Counted from the stretch's first letter, positions 53,985 to 63,021 are shown. The stretch: 64,000 nt of DNA from Paramagnetospirillum magneticum AMB-1 (GCF_000009985.1 NC_007626.1:4457943-4521942), one strand, 5' to 3'. The notes: generated by a model from the letters alone, not told the origin. A program made the numbers and translations.

Positions 53985-55433
53985 TTGATCGACTTTAGGC
54001 CGGTTCTCTTCGTCAACGGCTTCCTGCTGCTGGTGCTGGCTTTGGCCATGGGCATTCCGGCCATGGTCGACTTGTCGGCAGGCGACGAGGATTGGAAGGT
54101 GTTCGCGGTGTCCGCCATGGTCACCGCCTTCGCCGCCCTGTCTCTGATCTTCGGCACCCGGGCCAAGGGACGCCCGACCCTGTCGGCGCGCCAGGCCTTC
54201 ATGCTGACCACGCTGGCCTGGATCAGCACGGCGGCATTCGCCGCGCTGCCCTTCGCCTTCGGCAACCTCCACCTCAGCCCCACCGACGCGGTGTTCGAGG
54301 CCATGAGCGGGCTGACCACCACCGGGGCCACGGTGATCATCGGCCTCGACCATGCGCCCCGCGGCATCCTGATCTGGCGGGCGCTGCTCAACTGGCTGGG
54401 CGGCGAGGGCATCATCATCATGGCCATCGCCATCCTGCCCCTGCTGCGCATCGGCGGCATGCAGGTCTTCCGTATGGAGACCTCGGACAAGACCGAGACC
54501 ATTAAGCCGCGCATCACCCAGGTGGCCACCTCCATCACCCTGGTCTACGTGGTGTTCACTGTGCTGGCGGCCCTGGCCTTCTGGGCGGCGGGCATGGGGC
54601 GCTTCGACGCCGTCTGCCACGCCATGGCCGCCATTTCCACCGGGGGCTTCTCCACCTCGGACACCAAGCTGGCCCATTGGAACACCGCCGTGCAATGGGT
54701 GGCGGTGTTCGCCATGATGGTGGGAGGCTCGTCCTTCGTGCTGTGGACCGGCCCCTGGCGGCGCGGGCGTCCGCGCATCGTCGACGACGCCCAGGCCCAC
54801 TGGTACCTGATGTTCATCGGCACCGCCGCCGGCGTGGTGGCGCTGTGGCAATGGGCGGTCAACGACATGAGCCTGGGCGTGGCCGTGCGACACGCCACCT
54901 TCAACGTGGTCTCCACCGTGACCAGCACCGGCTTCGTCTCCACCGATTACGGCACCTGGGGCGGCTTTGCCCATGTGGTGTTCTTCATCCTGGTGTTCAT
55001 CGGCGGCTGTACCGGCTCCACCGCCGGCGGCGTCAAGATCTTCCGCTGGGAATTGCTGTTCGCCCTGGCCGGCATTCACCTCAAGCGGCTGCTGCACCCC
55101 CACGGCATCTTCGTCATTCACTACAACCAACGCCCCATCGCCCCGTCCGTTCTGGATTCGGTGCAGGGCTTCGTGGTGATGTACTTCTTCACCTTCGCCC
55201 TGTTCGCCCTGGGCTTGAGCGTGGTGGGCGTCGACTTCATGACGGCGCTGTCGGGTTCGGCCGCCGCCCTCGCTAATGCCGGGCCGGGGATCGGCGAGGT
55301 CATCGGCCCCTTCGGCAGCTATCGCCCCCTACCCGACGCGGCCAAGTGGATTCTCGCCGTGGAAATGATGCTGGGCCGCCTGGAACTGTTCACCGTCGCG
55401 GTGCTGTTCTCGCGCAGCTATTGGCGGGAGTGA
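53985..55433 (+). CDS. TrkH-family potassium uptake channel protein 1
   Basis: 482 residues from a TTG. That start is supported by alignment with the next gene, which begins at the equivalent position (LIDFRPVL versus MIDLRPVL) and has the same length. It is a polytopic membrane protein with four P-loops: GLTTTGATVI, ISTGGFSTSD, TSTGFVSTDYG and ALANAGPGIG. All four filter glycines are present, so K+ conduction with a TrkA-type regulator is expected. TrkA is not in the window. The paralogue follows after seven bases. Confidence 0.9.
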   Translation: MIDFRPVLFVNGFLLLVLALAMGIPAMVDLSAGDEDWKVFAVSAMVTAFAALSLIFGTRAKGRPTLSARQAFMLTTLAWISTAAFAALPFAFGNLHLSPTDAVFEAMSGLTTTGATVIIGLDHAPRGILIWRALLNWLGGEGIIIMAIAILPLLRIGGMQVFRMETSDKTETIKPRITQVATSITLVYVVFTVLAALAFWAAGMGRFDAVCHAMAAISTGGFSTSDTKLAHWNTAVQWVAVFAMMVGGSSFVLWTGPWRRGRPRIVDDAQAHWYLMFIGTAAGVVALWQWAVNDMSLGVAVRHATFNVVSTVTSTGFVSTDYGTWGGFAHVVFFILVFIGGCTGSTAGGVKIFRWELLFALAGIHLKRLLHPHGIFVIHYNQRPIAPSVLDSVQGFVVMYFFTFALFALGLSVVGVDFMTALSGSAAALANAGPGIGEVIGPFGSYRPLPDAAKWILAVEMMLGRLELFTVAVLFSRSYWRE

Positions 55434-55440
55434 CGGCCAG

Positions 55441-56889
55441 ATGATCGACCTTCGCCCCGTCCTGTCCATCGTCGGCGCCCTGGTCTGCATCCTGGCCGCC
55501 GCCATGTGGCTGCCGGCCGCCATCGACTTTCGCGACGGACACGAAGAGTGGCGGGTTTTCGCCACCTCGTCGGGATTGACCCTGTTCTTCGGCCTGGCGC
55601 TGCTGCTGGGCACCCGCCTCCCGCAGCAGCGGCGCAGCGTCCGCCAGACCTATCTCGCCGCCACCTTCGGGCTCGCGGTGCCGGCCCTGTTCGCTGCGCT
55701 GCCCCTGGTCTACGGCCCGTTGCAATTATCGTTCGTCGACGCAGCCTTCGAGGCCACGGCAGGACTGACCACCTCCAGCGCCACGGTAATTCGCGGCCTG
55801 GACGTCCTGCCGCGCGGCCTGCTGCTGTGGCGGGCGCTGCTGGGCTGGCTGGGCGGCATCGGCGTGATCGCCCTCGCCATCGCCGTTTTGCCCGACCTGG
55901 CGGTGGGCGGCATGCAGATGTTCCGCGTGGAAGTACCCGGCCCCGCCGAACGCGCCACCTCGCGGGGGAGGCGCATCGCGGCGTCCATCCTGGCCGGATA
56001 TTGCGGCGCGACGGGATTGCTGGCCCTGGCCCTGTGGCTGGCGGGCATGAGCGGATTCGAGGCGCTGGTCCACGCCATGGGCACCATTTCCACCTCGGGC
56101 GCGTCGACCTCGGACGCCTCCATCGGCCATTTCGACAGCGGTGCCATTACCGTGCTGATCACCTTCGGCATGGTGCTGGGCGGCATGCCCTTCCTGCTGT
56201 TCTTCCATTTCCTGCGCGGCAACCGCAAGGTCGTGCTGCGCGATCACCAACTGCGCTGGTATTTCGCCCTGCTGACCCTGGGTACCCTGGGGGTGTCGGC
56301 GTGGCTGGTGAGCTCGCGGGGGCTGGCGCCGCTGGACGCGCTGCGCCATGGTGCGCTGACCGTGGTGTCGGTGATGACCGGAACGGGCCATTTCACCCTG
56401 GAATACGGCAATTGGGGCGGCATGCCCGCCGCCATTCTGTTCTTCCTGGCCTTCGTGGGAGGCTGTGCCGGCTCGACCAGCGGCGGCATCAAGGTCTTCC
56501 GCTTCCAGTTCCTGTTCGCCGACGCCCTGATGCAGATCCGCCGCCTGCTGCGCCCGCACGCCGTGCTGATCGCCACCTTCAACCGACGGCCCATTCCCGA
56601 AGGGGTGCTGGGCTCGGTGATGGGCTTCCTGTTCGTCTACGCGCTGAGCTTCGCCATGCTGTCCATGTCCCTGGCTTTCCTGGGGCTGGACTTCGTCACC
56701 GCCGTGTCGGGGGCGGCCTCGGCCCTGGCCAATCTGGGGCCGGGCCTGGGGCCGGAGATCGGCCCCGGCGGCTCCTATGCCGGCCTGCCCGATCTGGCCA
56801 AGGGCCTGCTCTGCCTGGGCATGCTGGTGGGGCGACTGGAACTCTTCACCGTGCTGGTGCTGTTCGTGCCAGCGTTCTGGCGGCAGTAG
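55441..56889 (+). CDS. TrkH-family protein 2, altered selectivity filter
   Basis: 482 residues, a tandem paralogue of the upstream gene with the same order of helices. Its P-loops read GLTTSSATVI, ISTSGASTSD, TGTGHFTLEYG and ALANLGPGLG. The glycine of P-loop 1 is replaced by serine, and the aligned glycine of P-loop 2 also appears to be serine. In plant HKT relatives a serine at the first filter position goes with Na+ rather than K+ selectivity. A changed or relaxed selectivity is therefore likely here. It is probably co-transcribed with the first copy. Confidence 0.88.
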   Translation: MIDLRPVLSIVGALVCILAAAMWLPAAIDFRDGHEEWRVFATSSGLTLFFGLALLLGTRLPQQRRSVRQTYLAATFGLAVPALFAALPLVYGPLQLSFVDAAFEATAGLTTSSATVIRGLDVLPRGLLLWRALLGWLGGIGVIALAIAVLPDLAVGGMQMFRVEVPGPAERATSRGRRIAASILAGYCGATGLLALALWLAGMSGFEALVHAMGTISTSGASTSDASIGHFDSGAITVLITFGMVLGGMPFLLFFHFLRGNRKVVLRDHQLRWYFALLTLGTLGVSAWLVSSRGLAPLDALRHGALTVVSVMTGTGHFTLEYGNWGGMPAAILFFLAFVGGCAGSTSGGIKVFRFQFLFADALMQIRRLLRPHAVLIATFNRRPIPEGVLGSVMGFLFVYALSFAMLSMSLAFLGLDFVTAVSGAASALANLGPGLGPEIGPGGSYAGLPDLAKGLLCLGMLVGRLELFTVLVLFVPAFWRQ

Positions 56890-56907
56890 CCGCTGGGCCG
56901 AAGAGGC

Positions 56908-57480
56908 TCAGCCGAACAGCTTGTCGATGGCGTCCTGGCCCAGCATGCGGTCGACATCGGCCTGGCTGACGCCCTGGCCGGGCAGCTGCGGGCCGTGCAG
57001 CAGGGCCTTGTCGGGATCGACCTCTTCCTTCTTGATCTCGACGACCACCTTGGTCAGCTCGTCCTTGCCCCAGGTGAGGATGACCGCCTTGATCCGGTCC
57101 TCGACGAATTTCAGGGAATTGACGATCTTGGAGATGCGCTGGCCGGTGATGTCCTGGAACGAGCAGGCCTCGAACACCTGATTGACCCGGTCCTCCACCT
57201 TGTCGAAGACCTGGGTCAGCGGCTGGTTGTCGACGGCCACGGCGCGGGCCTCGCACATCAGCTCGCTGATGCTCTCCATGCTTTCCATGATGGTGTTGGT
57301 GGCGCTTTCCGTGGCGCCGACGATGGCGTCCAACTGCTCGGACATGCTGCCGAAATGGTCGGTGGCGCCGGGCGGATTAAGGGCGGCCAGTTCTGTCCGG
57401 ATCTTCTGAAGGTGCCCGAACAGCCCCACCAGCTCCCGCTTGAGGAGGCCACTCTCACTGATCGGTGTCCGCATGTTCAT
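56908..57480 (-). CDS. cheZ: Chemotaxis phosphatase CheZ
   Basis: 190 residues, mostly helical. The CheZ active-site helix reads EACSFQDITGQRISKIVNSL (about 105-124), with the catalytic Asp and Gln in the expected places. A linker follows, then a C-terminal acidic/hydrophobic tail (VDRMLGQDAIDKLFG) of the type that docks on CheY-P. It dephosphorylates CheY-P to end the motor signal. No other che gene is adjacent. An ATG two codons downstream is an alternative start. Confidence 0.88.
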   Translation of the reverse strand: MNMRTPISESGLLKRELVGLFGHLQKIRTELAALNPPGATDHFGSMSEQLDAIVGATESATNTIMESMESISELMCEARAVAVDNQPLTQVFDKVEDRVNQVFEACSFQDITGQRISKIVNSLKFVEDRIKAVILTWGKDELTKVVVEIKKEEVDPDKALLHGPQLPGQGVSQADVDRMLGQDAIDKLFG

Positions 57481-57562
57481 TCCGTCGCCTTCATACTGAA
57501 GTCAGAGGATAGCCTGTTTATCAGGAATACGCCAAGGCCCATCCCTGTGACTTTAGGTAACG

Positions 57563-58552
57563 TCAGCCTTGCCCGCGAAAGGTGCGGACCAGAGCCCTGG
57601 CGGCCGCGCCTGGGGCCATTCGCCCGCCGGCGACGCCGCGCTCCATATCCGGCAGCATCCGTTCGACCCGGGGATCGTCGCGCAGGGCCTGCAGCAGCGT
57701 CTCGGACACCTCGTTCCACATCCAGGCATGGGCCTGGGCGGCGCGGCGGTCGGCCAGGGCGCCGGCCTTGTCCATGGTGTCGCGGTAGGTGGCGATGGTC
57801 GACCACACCTCGTCGATGCCCGACCGCGCCAGGGCCGAGCAGGTCAGCACCGGCACGGTCCAATGGGGCGAGGCCGGCGCCAGCAGGTGCAGGGCGTTCT
57901 TGTAGTCCCGGGCGGCGCGGGCCGCCGCCGCCGCCAGATCGCCGTCGGCCTTGTTGACGATGATGGCGTCGGCCAGCTCGACGATGCCCTTCTTGATGCC
58001 CTGCAGCTCGTCGCCGCCGCCGGGCACCAGGACCAGCAGGAACATGTCGACCATGTCGGCCACCGCCGTCTCGGACTGACCGACGCCCACGGTTTCCACC
58101 ACGATGACGTCGAAGCCCGCCGCCTCGCAGACCAGCATGGCCTCGCGGGTGCGGCGCGCCACGCCGCCCAGGGTGCAGCCCGAGGGGCTGGGGCGGATGA
58201 AGGCGCGGGCGTCGCGGGACAGGTCCTCCATGCGGGTCTTGTCGCCCAGGATGGAACCGCCCGAGCGCGGCGAAGACGGATCGACGGCCAGCACCGCCGG
58301 CTTCTTGCCCATCTCCAGCACATGCAGGCCGAAGCTCTCGATGAAGGTGCTCTTGCCCGCTCCCGGCACGCCGGTGATGCCGATGCGCACCGACCGTCCG
58401 GTATGGGGCAGCAATTCATGCATCAGCGCCTCGGCCGCCTCGCGGTGGTCGGGCCGGGTGGATTCGATCAGGGTGATGGCACGGGCCAGGGCACGGCGCT
58501 CGCCGGCCAGCACACCCTGGCTGAGAGCCTTGGGATCGGGGGAAATGCTCAC
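57563..58552 (-). CDS. meaB: Methylmalonyl-CoA mutase-associated GTPase MeaB
   Basis: 329 residues. G3E-type GTPase motifs are GITGVPGAGKSTFIESFG (P-loop, about 58-75), AVDPSSPRSGGSILGDKTRM, FDVIVVETVGVGQSE and IIVNKADGD. PSPSGCTLGGVARRTREAM is MeaB/ArgK-specific. It protects and reloads B12-dependent methylmalonyl-CoA mutase. No mutase gene is in the window. It follows the two small paralogous genes on the same strand, nine bases after the second. Confidence 0.93.
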   Translation of the reverse strand: MSISPDPKALSQGVLAGERRALARAITLIESTRPDHREAAEALMHELLPHTGRSVRIGITGVPGAGKSTFIESFGLHVLEMGKKPAVLAVDPSSPRSGGSILGDKTRMEDLSRDARAFIRPSPSGCTLGGVARRTREAMLVCEAAGFDVIVVETVGVGQSETAVADMVDMFLLVLVPGGGDELQGIKKGIVELADAIIVNKADGDLAAAAARAARDYKNALHLLAPASPHWTVPVLTCSALARSGIDEVWSTIATYRDTMDKAGALADRRAAQAHAWMWNEVSETLLQALRDDPRVERMLPDMERGVAGGRMAPGAAARALVRTFRGQG

Positions 58553-58560
58553 GTTGCGGG

Positions 58561-58833
58561 CTATCTCTTCTTGTCGTCGGGCTCTTGGCCCTGGTTGAGA
58601 AAGGTGAGGATGGCCATGCTGACCAGCTTGGCCCGGTCCTCGTCCGACAGGGCGTCGAGAATCTTGCGCTTGGCCCGGTGGACCTCCTGGGCGCGCTTCA
58701 ACAGGGCGGCACGGTCCGAACCGGGTTCGGCCTTGGCCGGGGGCAAGGGCCGGGGAGCGGCAGCCTTGGGCTTTGGCTTCGCCTTGGGCTTGGGCTTTTC
58801 CTCGCCGAACAGGGATTTGAGGAAGCCGAACAT
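58561..58833 (-). CDS. Small protein of unknown function, paralogue B
   Basis: 90 residues. An amphipathic start (MFGFLKSLFGEEK) is followed by a Lys/Pro/Ala-rich stretch and a helical C-terminal module, VHRAKRKILDALSDEDRAKLVSMA. This module aligns with the end of the upstream 101-residue protein. Its ATG overlaps that gene's stop (TGATG) and it ends nine bases before meaB. I do not recognise a family. Co-transcription with meaB is likely; function unknown. Confidence 0.7.
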   Translation of the reverse strand: MFGFLKSLFGEEKPKPKAKPKPKAAAPRPLPPAKAEPGSDRAALLKRAQEVHRAKRKILDALSDEDRAKLVSMAILTFLNQGQEPDDKKR

Positions 58834-59138
58834 CACGACCCTCCGCCCAGCAGCGCCTTGCGCGCCACCTGTTCCAGCTTGTCCCGCTCCTCGTCGGACA
58901 GTTCGGCCAGCACCGATTGCCGCGCCCGGTGCACCAGCATGGCCGAGCGGATCAGCTGGGCCTTTTCCGGCGGCAGGCGCTTCATGCGTTCCTCGGCCTC
59001 GGCCAAAGCGGTGGCGGGGTCGCGCTCCCTGGCCCTGGGCGCGCCCGGATTCGGGCGAGCGGCCGCCTTGGGCGCCGGGCGCTTGAGCGCCTCGCGCGCC
59101 CGTTTGTCCAGAACCAGACGGGACAGCCAGCCGAGCAT
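58833..59138 (-). CDS. Small protein of unknown function, paralogue A
   Basis: 101 residues. It begins with a hydrophobic/basic start (MLGWLSRLVLDKRAREALK), then a Pro/Ala/Arg-rich linker and a helical C-terminal half with VHRARQSVLAELSDEERDKLEQVA. The last module is shared with paralogue B. The pair looks like an internal duplication. It starts 23 bases after the M32 carboxypeptidase. An alternative overlapping frame was rejected because the paralogy supports this one. Confidence 0.7.
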   Translation of the reverse strand: MLGWLSRLVLDKRAREALKRPAPKAAARPNPGAPRARERDPATALAEAEERMKRLPPEKAQLIRSAMLVHRARQSVLAELSDEERDKLEQVARKALLGGGS

Positions 59139-59161
59139 GATCCAATGCTACCCGAAATCCC

Positions 59162-60658
59162 TCAGCCCAGGTAGCGCCGCCGCAGATGGGTCTCGAACAC
59201 CGTGGGATCGAGCGGCCGCGCCGTCGCCTGGGTCATCAACTGCCGGGTGGACAGCAGCGAGCCCTTGGAATGGACGTTGGCCCGCAGCCAGCCGAGCAGC
59301 GGCCGGAAGTCGCCCCCGGCCAGACCCTTCATCACCGCCGGATCGGCGTGGCAGGCGGCGTCGAACAATTGGGCGGCGGTCATGGCGCCCAGCGTATAGG
59401 TGGGGAAATAGCCCCAGGCGCCGCCATACCAGTGAATGTCCTGCAGGCAGCCCAGCCGGTCGTCGGGCGGCGTGATGCCCAGCAGGCGCTGATAGCCCTC
59501 GTTCCAGGCGGCGGGCAGGTCCTCCAACTCCATCCGGCCTTCGATCAGCGCCTTTTCCAGGCGATAGCGGATGATGACGTGGGCGGGATAGGTGACCTCG
59601 TCGGCCTCGACCCGGATGAACCCCCGGCTGACCTTGATGCCCCGGCGGTAGATGTTGTCGGGCTCCCAGGCCGGCCCCTCGGCGCCGAACGTGCTTTTCA
59701 GCAGCGGCGAGAGGAAGCCGGCGAACTCCTTGGAGCGGCAGACCTGCATCTCCATGAGCAGCGATTGGGATTCGTGCACCACCATGCCGCGCGCCCGGCC
59801 CACCGGCTGAGGGCGCCAATGGCCGGACGGCAGGCCGAACTCGTAGAGCGCGTGGCCGGTCTCGTGCAGCACCCCCATCATGGCCGAGGCGAAATCGTCC
59901 TCGTTATAACGGGTGGTGACCCGGATATCGCCGGGATAGCCGCCGCAGAACGGGTGATGGGACACGTCCAGGCGACCGTGGCGGAAGTCGAAGCCCAGCA
60001 CCTCCATCAGACGGATGCCGAGAGCCTTTTGGCGGTCGGTGGCGAAGGGGCCGTCCGGCTCGATGATCGGCGGGCGGGCGTTCTGGGCGTCCAGAACCTC
60101 ACCGATGAAGCCGGGCAGGAACGTCTCCAGGTGGTCGAAGACCGGATCGATCTCCGCCGCACGGCCCAGCGGCTCGTACTGGTCGAGCAGGGCGTCGTAG
60201 ATGGACACGCCCAGGGCCTCGGCCTTGACGTGCCCCACCTCGCGCACCAGCCCCAGCAGCACCTTCAGGGCGGGCAGCACCGCCTTGAAATCCCCCGCCG
60301 GGCGGGCCTGGCGCCAGACCATCTCGCAGGCGGATTCGGCCCGCGCCTGGGCCTCCACCAGATCGGCGGGCAGAGCGCTGGCATGAATCCAGTCGCGGCG
60401 CATCTCGCGCAGATTGGCCGCCTGCCAGGCATCCAGCGGCTCGGCCGCCGCGCGATCGAGCAATTCGCCCATGTCCGGCGCGGTGATCTGTTCGTGATTG
60501 ATGCCGCGCAGGGTCGCCACCTGCTCGGCCCGCATCTCGGCGGCACCTTCGGGCATCATGGTCGCCATGTCCCAGGACAGCACCGACAGCGCCTCGGCGA
60601 CGGAGTTCATCTTGCGGAAGCGGGCTTCCAGGGTGGCATAGGCCGGATTGGTGCTCAT
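59162..60658 (-). CDS. M32-family metallocarboxypeptidase (Taq type)
   Basis: 498 residues from the ATG at 60658; in-frame codons upstream lack a good site. The zinc site is GVLHETGHALYE (HExxH), with downstream DEVTYPAHVIIRYRLEKALIEG and GITPPDDRLGCLQDIHWYGGAWGYFPTYTLG, which are M32 signatures. It opens with YATLEARFRKMNSVAEALSVLSWDMATMMP. It removes C-terminal residues from peptides. It is the first gene of a minus-strand run with the two small paralogues and meaB. Confidence 0.93.
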   Translation of the reverse strand: MSTNPAYATLEARFRKMNSVAEALSVLSWDMATMMPEGAAEMRAEQVATLRGINHEQITAPDMGELLDRAAAEPLDAWQAANLREMRRDWIHASALPADLVEAQARAESACEMVWRQARPAGDFKAVLPALKVLLGLVREVGHVKAEALGVSIYDALLDQYEPLGRAAEIDPVFDHLETFLPGFIGEVLDAQNARPPIIEPDGPFATDRQKALGIRLMEVLGFDFRHGRLDVSHHPFCGGYPGDIRVTTRYNEDDFASAMMGVLHETGHALYEFGLPSGHWRPQPVGRARGMVVHESQSLLMEMQVCRSKEFAGFLSPLLKSTFGAEGPAWEPDNIYRRGIKVSRGFIRVEADEVTYPAHVIIRYRLEKALIEGRMELEDLPAAWNEGYQRLLGITPPDDRLGCLQDIHWYGGAWGYFPTYTLGAMTAAQLFDAACHADPAVMKGLAGGDFRPLLGWLRANVHSKGSLLSTRQLMTQATARPLDPTVFETHLRRRYLG

Positions 60659-60765
60659 GGGACTCACTTGGTATCGACGGGTGAGGGAACGATAGACCAT
60701 GGCCCTTGCTTCGGGGAATCGTATAATCGCCCGAGTTTTCCCCAGCCGAGGATAAGGAACACGCC

Positions 60766-61434
60766 ATGACCGCCAAACCCCGCTTCGCCGTCGTCCTGTC
60801 CGGCTGCGGCGTCTATGACGGCGCCGAAATTCACGAGGCCGTGCTGACCCTGCTGGCCATCGACCGGCTGGGCGGCGCGTATCAGTGCTTCGCCCCCGAC
60901 CGCGCCCAGATGCATGTGGTCAACCACCTCACCGGCCAGGAAGCCGCCGGCGAAAGCCGCAACGTGCTGGTGGAGGCGGCGCGCATCGCACGCGGCGCCA
61001 TCAAGCCGCTGACCGCGTTCAGCCCGGCGGATTTCGACGCCATGATCTTCCCCGGCGGCTTCGGCGCCGCCAAGAACCTCTGCACCTTCGCCACCCAGGG
61101 GGCCGAGTGCACCGTCGATCCCGACACCGAGGCGGCGGTCAAGGCCATGGCGGCGGCGGCCAAGCCCATGGGCGCCCTGTGCATCGCCCCGGCCCTGATG
61201 GCCAGGATCTTCGGCAACGGCATCGACGTCACCATCGGCAATGACGACGGCACCGCCAAGGCCATCGAGGCCATGGGCGCCAAGCACACCCAGGCCGCCC
61301 ATGGCGGCGTGGTGGTGGACAAGGCCCGCAAGGTGGTGACCTCGCCCTGTTACATGCTGGACTCCTCCATCTCCCAGATCGCCGACGGTGCCGAGAACAC
61401 GGTCAAGGCCCTGCTGACCCTGATGGGGCGCTGA
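60766..61434 (+). CDS. elbB: ElbB-like DJ-1/PfpI superfamily protein
   Basis: 222 residues. It has the ElbB pattern: FAVVLSGCGVYDGAEIHEAVLTLLAIDR, FAPDRAQMHVVNHLTG, SRNVLVEAARIARG, DAMIFPGGFGAAKNL and the nucleophile-elbow cysteine in MGALCIAPALMA. The E. coli protein has glyoxalase activity and was linked genetically to isoprenoid synthesis. It is divergent from the carboxypeptidase across about 107 bases, and repeat DNA follows. Confidence 0.9.
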   Translation: MTAKPRFAVVLSGCGVYDGAEIHEAVLTLLAIDRLGGAYQCFAPDRAQMHVVNHLTGQEAAGESRNVLVEAARIARGAIKPLTAFSPADFDAMIFPGGFGAAKNLCTFATQGAECTVDPDTEAAVKAMAAAAKPMGALCIAPALMARIFGNGIDVTIGNDDGTAKAIEAMGAKHTQAAHGGVVVDKARKVVTSPCYMLDSSISQIADGAENTVKALLTLMGR

Positions 61435-61440
61435 GAGATT

Positions 61441-61630
61441 CCCAGCGGGGCTTCCGCCCCGGCCCCGACCGGGAGGAATGCCTCCCGGACCCGCCCTTGT
61501 TTTTGAAAATGAATGGGGTTTGGGGCCTAAGGCCCCGTGCAGCCCCGACGGGGCAAACGACGCACCGCAAGGTGCGGTCCCGTAGGGACGAACGAAGTGA
61601 GCAAGCAGGTCCGGGCGGCAGCCCGATCAC
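61441..61630 (+). repeat. Intergenic multi-hairpin repeat, copy D
   Basis: A 224-base gap between elbB and truB, largely filled with GC hairpins: GGGGCTTCCGCCCC, CCGGGAGG/CCTCCCGG (61469-61488, then TTGTTTTTG, a likely elbB terminator), GGGGCCTAAGGCCCC, GCACCGCAAGGTGC, GTCCCGTAGGGAC and GGGCGGCAGCCC (61613-61624). GGGGTTTGGGGCC is shared with copy C. The gap is the right-hand junction of the proposed inversion. Confidence 0.65.
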
Positions 61631-61658
61631 CCCCGACGCAGGAAGGACACCCCGCCTC

Positions 61659-62594
61659 ATGGCCCGCAAGCGCAAGGGCGATCCCGTCAACGGCTGGCTG
61701 GCCATCGACAAGCCGCTGGGCATCGGCTCCACCCAGGTGGTGGCCAAGGTCAAGCGCCTGCTCAACGCCGCCAAGGTCGGCCACGGCGGCACGCTGGACC
61801 CGCTGGCGTCGGGTATTCTGCCCATCGCCCTGGGCGAGGCCACCAAGACGGTGCAATACGTCATGGACGGGTCCAAGACTTACCGTTTCCAGGTGCGCTG
61901 GGGCGAGGCCACCGCCAGTTGCGACCGGGAATCCGAGGTGATCGAGACCTCGCCCCATCGCCCCACGGCCGAGGCCATCGCCGCCGCCCTGCCCGCCTTC
62001 CTGGGCGAGATCGACCAGATCCCGCCAGCCTATTCCGCCATCAAGATCGACGGCCAGCGCGCCTACGACCTGGCCCGCGCCGGGGAAGAGGTGGAGATCA
62101 AGCCCCGCCGTGTCGCCATCAAAAGCTTCACCCTGCTGGGCCAGCCCGACGCCGACCACGCCGATTTCGAGGTCCATTGCGGCAAGGGCACCTATGTGCG
62201 CTCCCTGGCCCGGGACCTGTCCCTGGCGCTGGGCACCGTGGGCCATGTCTCGGTGCTGCGCCGCATCGCCTGCGGCCCATTCAACGAGCAAAACGCGATT
62301 TCCCTTGAATCCCTGGAGGACTTGAGTCAAGTTCCCGCCCCTTGGACCTTTCTGCTTCCCATCGAGACCGCGCTGGACGACATCCCGGCACTGGCCCTGA
62401 CGGAAAGCGAGGCCCGCCGCCTCCAGAGCGGTAATCCCGTGTCAATCTCGCACGTGGTTTCCCGACATCCGCAGGCTGAACTCGCCGAAGGCACAGTGTG
62501 CCGGGCGATGCAGGCAGAGCGGTTGGTGGCGTTGGTTCGCATCGAAAGCGGCGAAATCCGTCCGGTGCGGGTCATGAATCTCACCGAAGAATAG
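61659..62594 (+). CDS. truB: tRNA pseudouridine(55) synthase
   Basis: 311 residues from the ATG at 61659 (MARKRKGDPVNGWLAIDKPLG). The catalytic aspartate is in VGHGGTLDPLASGILPIALGEATK. Further TruB motifs are IPPAYSAIKIDGQRAYDLAR and HCGKGTYVRSLARDLSLALGTVGHVSVLRR, then a C-terminal PUA-like domain. It makes pseudouridine 55 in tRNA. It normally follows rbfA, but here that gene is at the other end of the window. Confidence 0.96.
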   Translation: MARKRKGDPVNGWLAIDKPLGIGSTQVVAKVKRLLNAAKVGHGGTLDPLASGILPIALGEATKTVQYVMDGSKTYRFQVRWGEATASCDRESEVIETSPHRPTAEAIAAALPAFLGEIDQIPPAYSAIKIDGQRAYDLARAGEEVEIKPRRVAIKSFTLLGQPDADHADFEVHCGKGTYVRSLARDLSLALGTVGHVSVLRRIACGPFNEQNAISLESLEDLSQVPAPWTFLLPIETALDDIPALALTESEARRLQSGNPVSISHVVSRHPQAELAEGTVCRAMQAERLVALVRIESGEIRPVRVMNLTEE

Positions 62595-62603
62595 GAGTAG
62601 ACG

Positions 62604-62873
62604 ATGTCGATCACTGCTGAGCGTACCCAGGAACTCGTCAAGGAATACGCGACCAAGGAAGGTGACACCGGCTCCGCCGAGGTCCAGGTCGCCATTCTGT
62701 CGGAGCGCATCCGCAACCTGACCGAGCACCTGAAGTCTCACAAGAAGGATTTCCACTCGCGCCGCGGCCTGCTGATCATGGTTGGCCAGCGTCGTCGCAT
62801 GCTCGACTACCTGAAGGCCAAGGACAACAAGCGCTACGAGGGCCTGATTGGCCGCCTCGGTCTGCGCAAGTAA
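62604..62873 (+). CDS. rpsO: 30S ribosomal protein S15
   Basis: 89 residues, the standard length. Conserved stretches are TGSAEVQVAILSERIRNLTEHLKSHKKDFHSRRGLLIMVGQRRRMLDYLK and the end RYEGLIGRLGLRK. It binds the 16S rRNA three-way junction. It follows truB by nine bases and precedes pnp by 170 bases containing strong hairpins. Confidence 0.97.
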   Translation: MSITAERTQELVKEYATKEGDTGSAEVQVAILSERIRNLTEHLKSHKKDFHSRRGLLIMVGQRRRMLDYLKAKDNKRYEGLIGRLGLRK

Positions 62874-62916
62874 TCCTGACCGACAGACATACGAAGGCCG
62901 GGCGTCGCCTGGAATG

Positions 62917-63021
62917 CACCCGCGCGGGGATGGCTCCGCGCGGGTGACCGTATTTGAGCCGTTTGAAAGTGGCCGATACGAGAAATTGACGCCGGGACCG
63001 ACCGCAATCCGGCGGCGGTCC
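62917..63021 (+). promoter_or_regulatory. Two hairpins between rpsO and pnp
   Basis: A perfect 11-base stem (62917-62927 with 62936-62946) is followed by a second, ten-base stem with one bulged A (62995-63005 with 63012-63021). The second ends just before the AAGGAAG ribosome site of pnp. In E. coli the same gap is an RNase III processing and PNPase autoregulation site. A similar role is inferred here. Confidence 0.5.
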
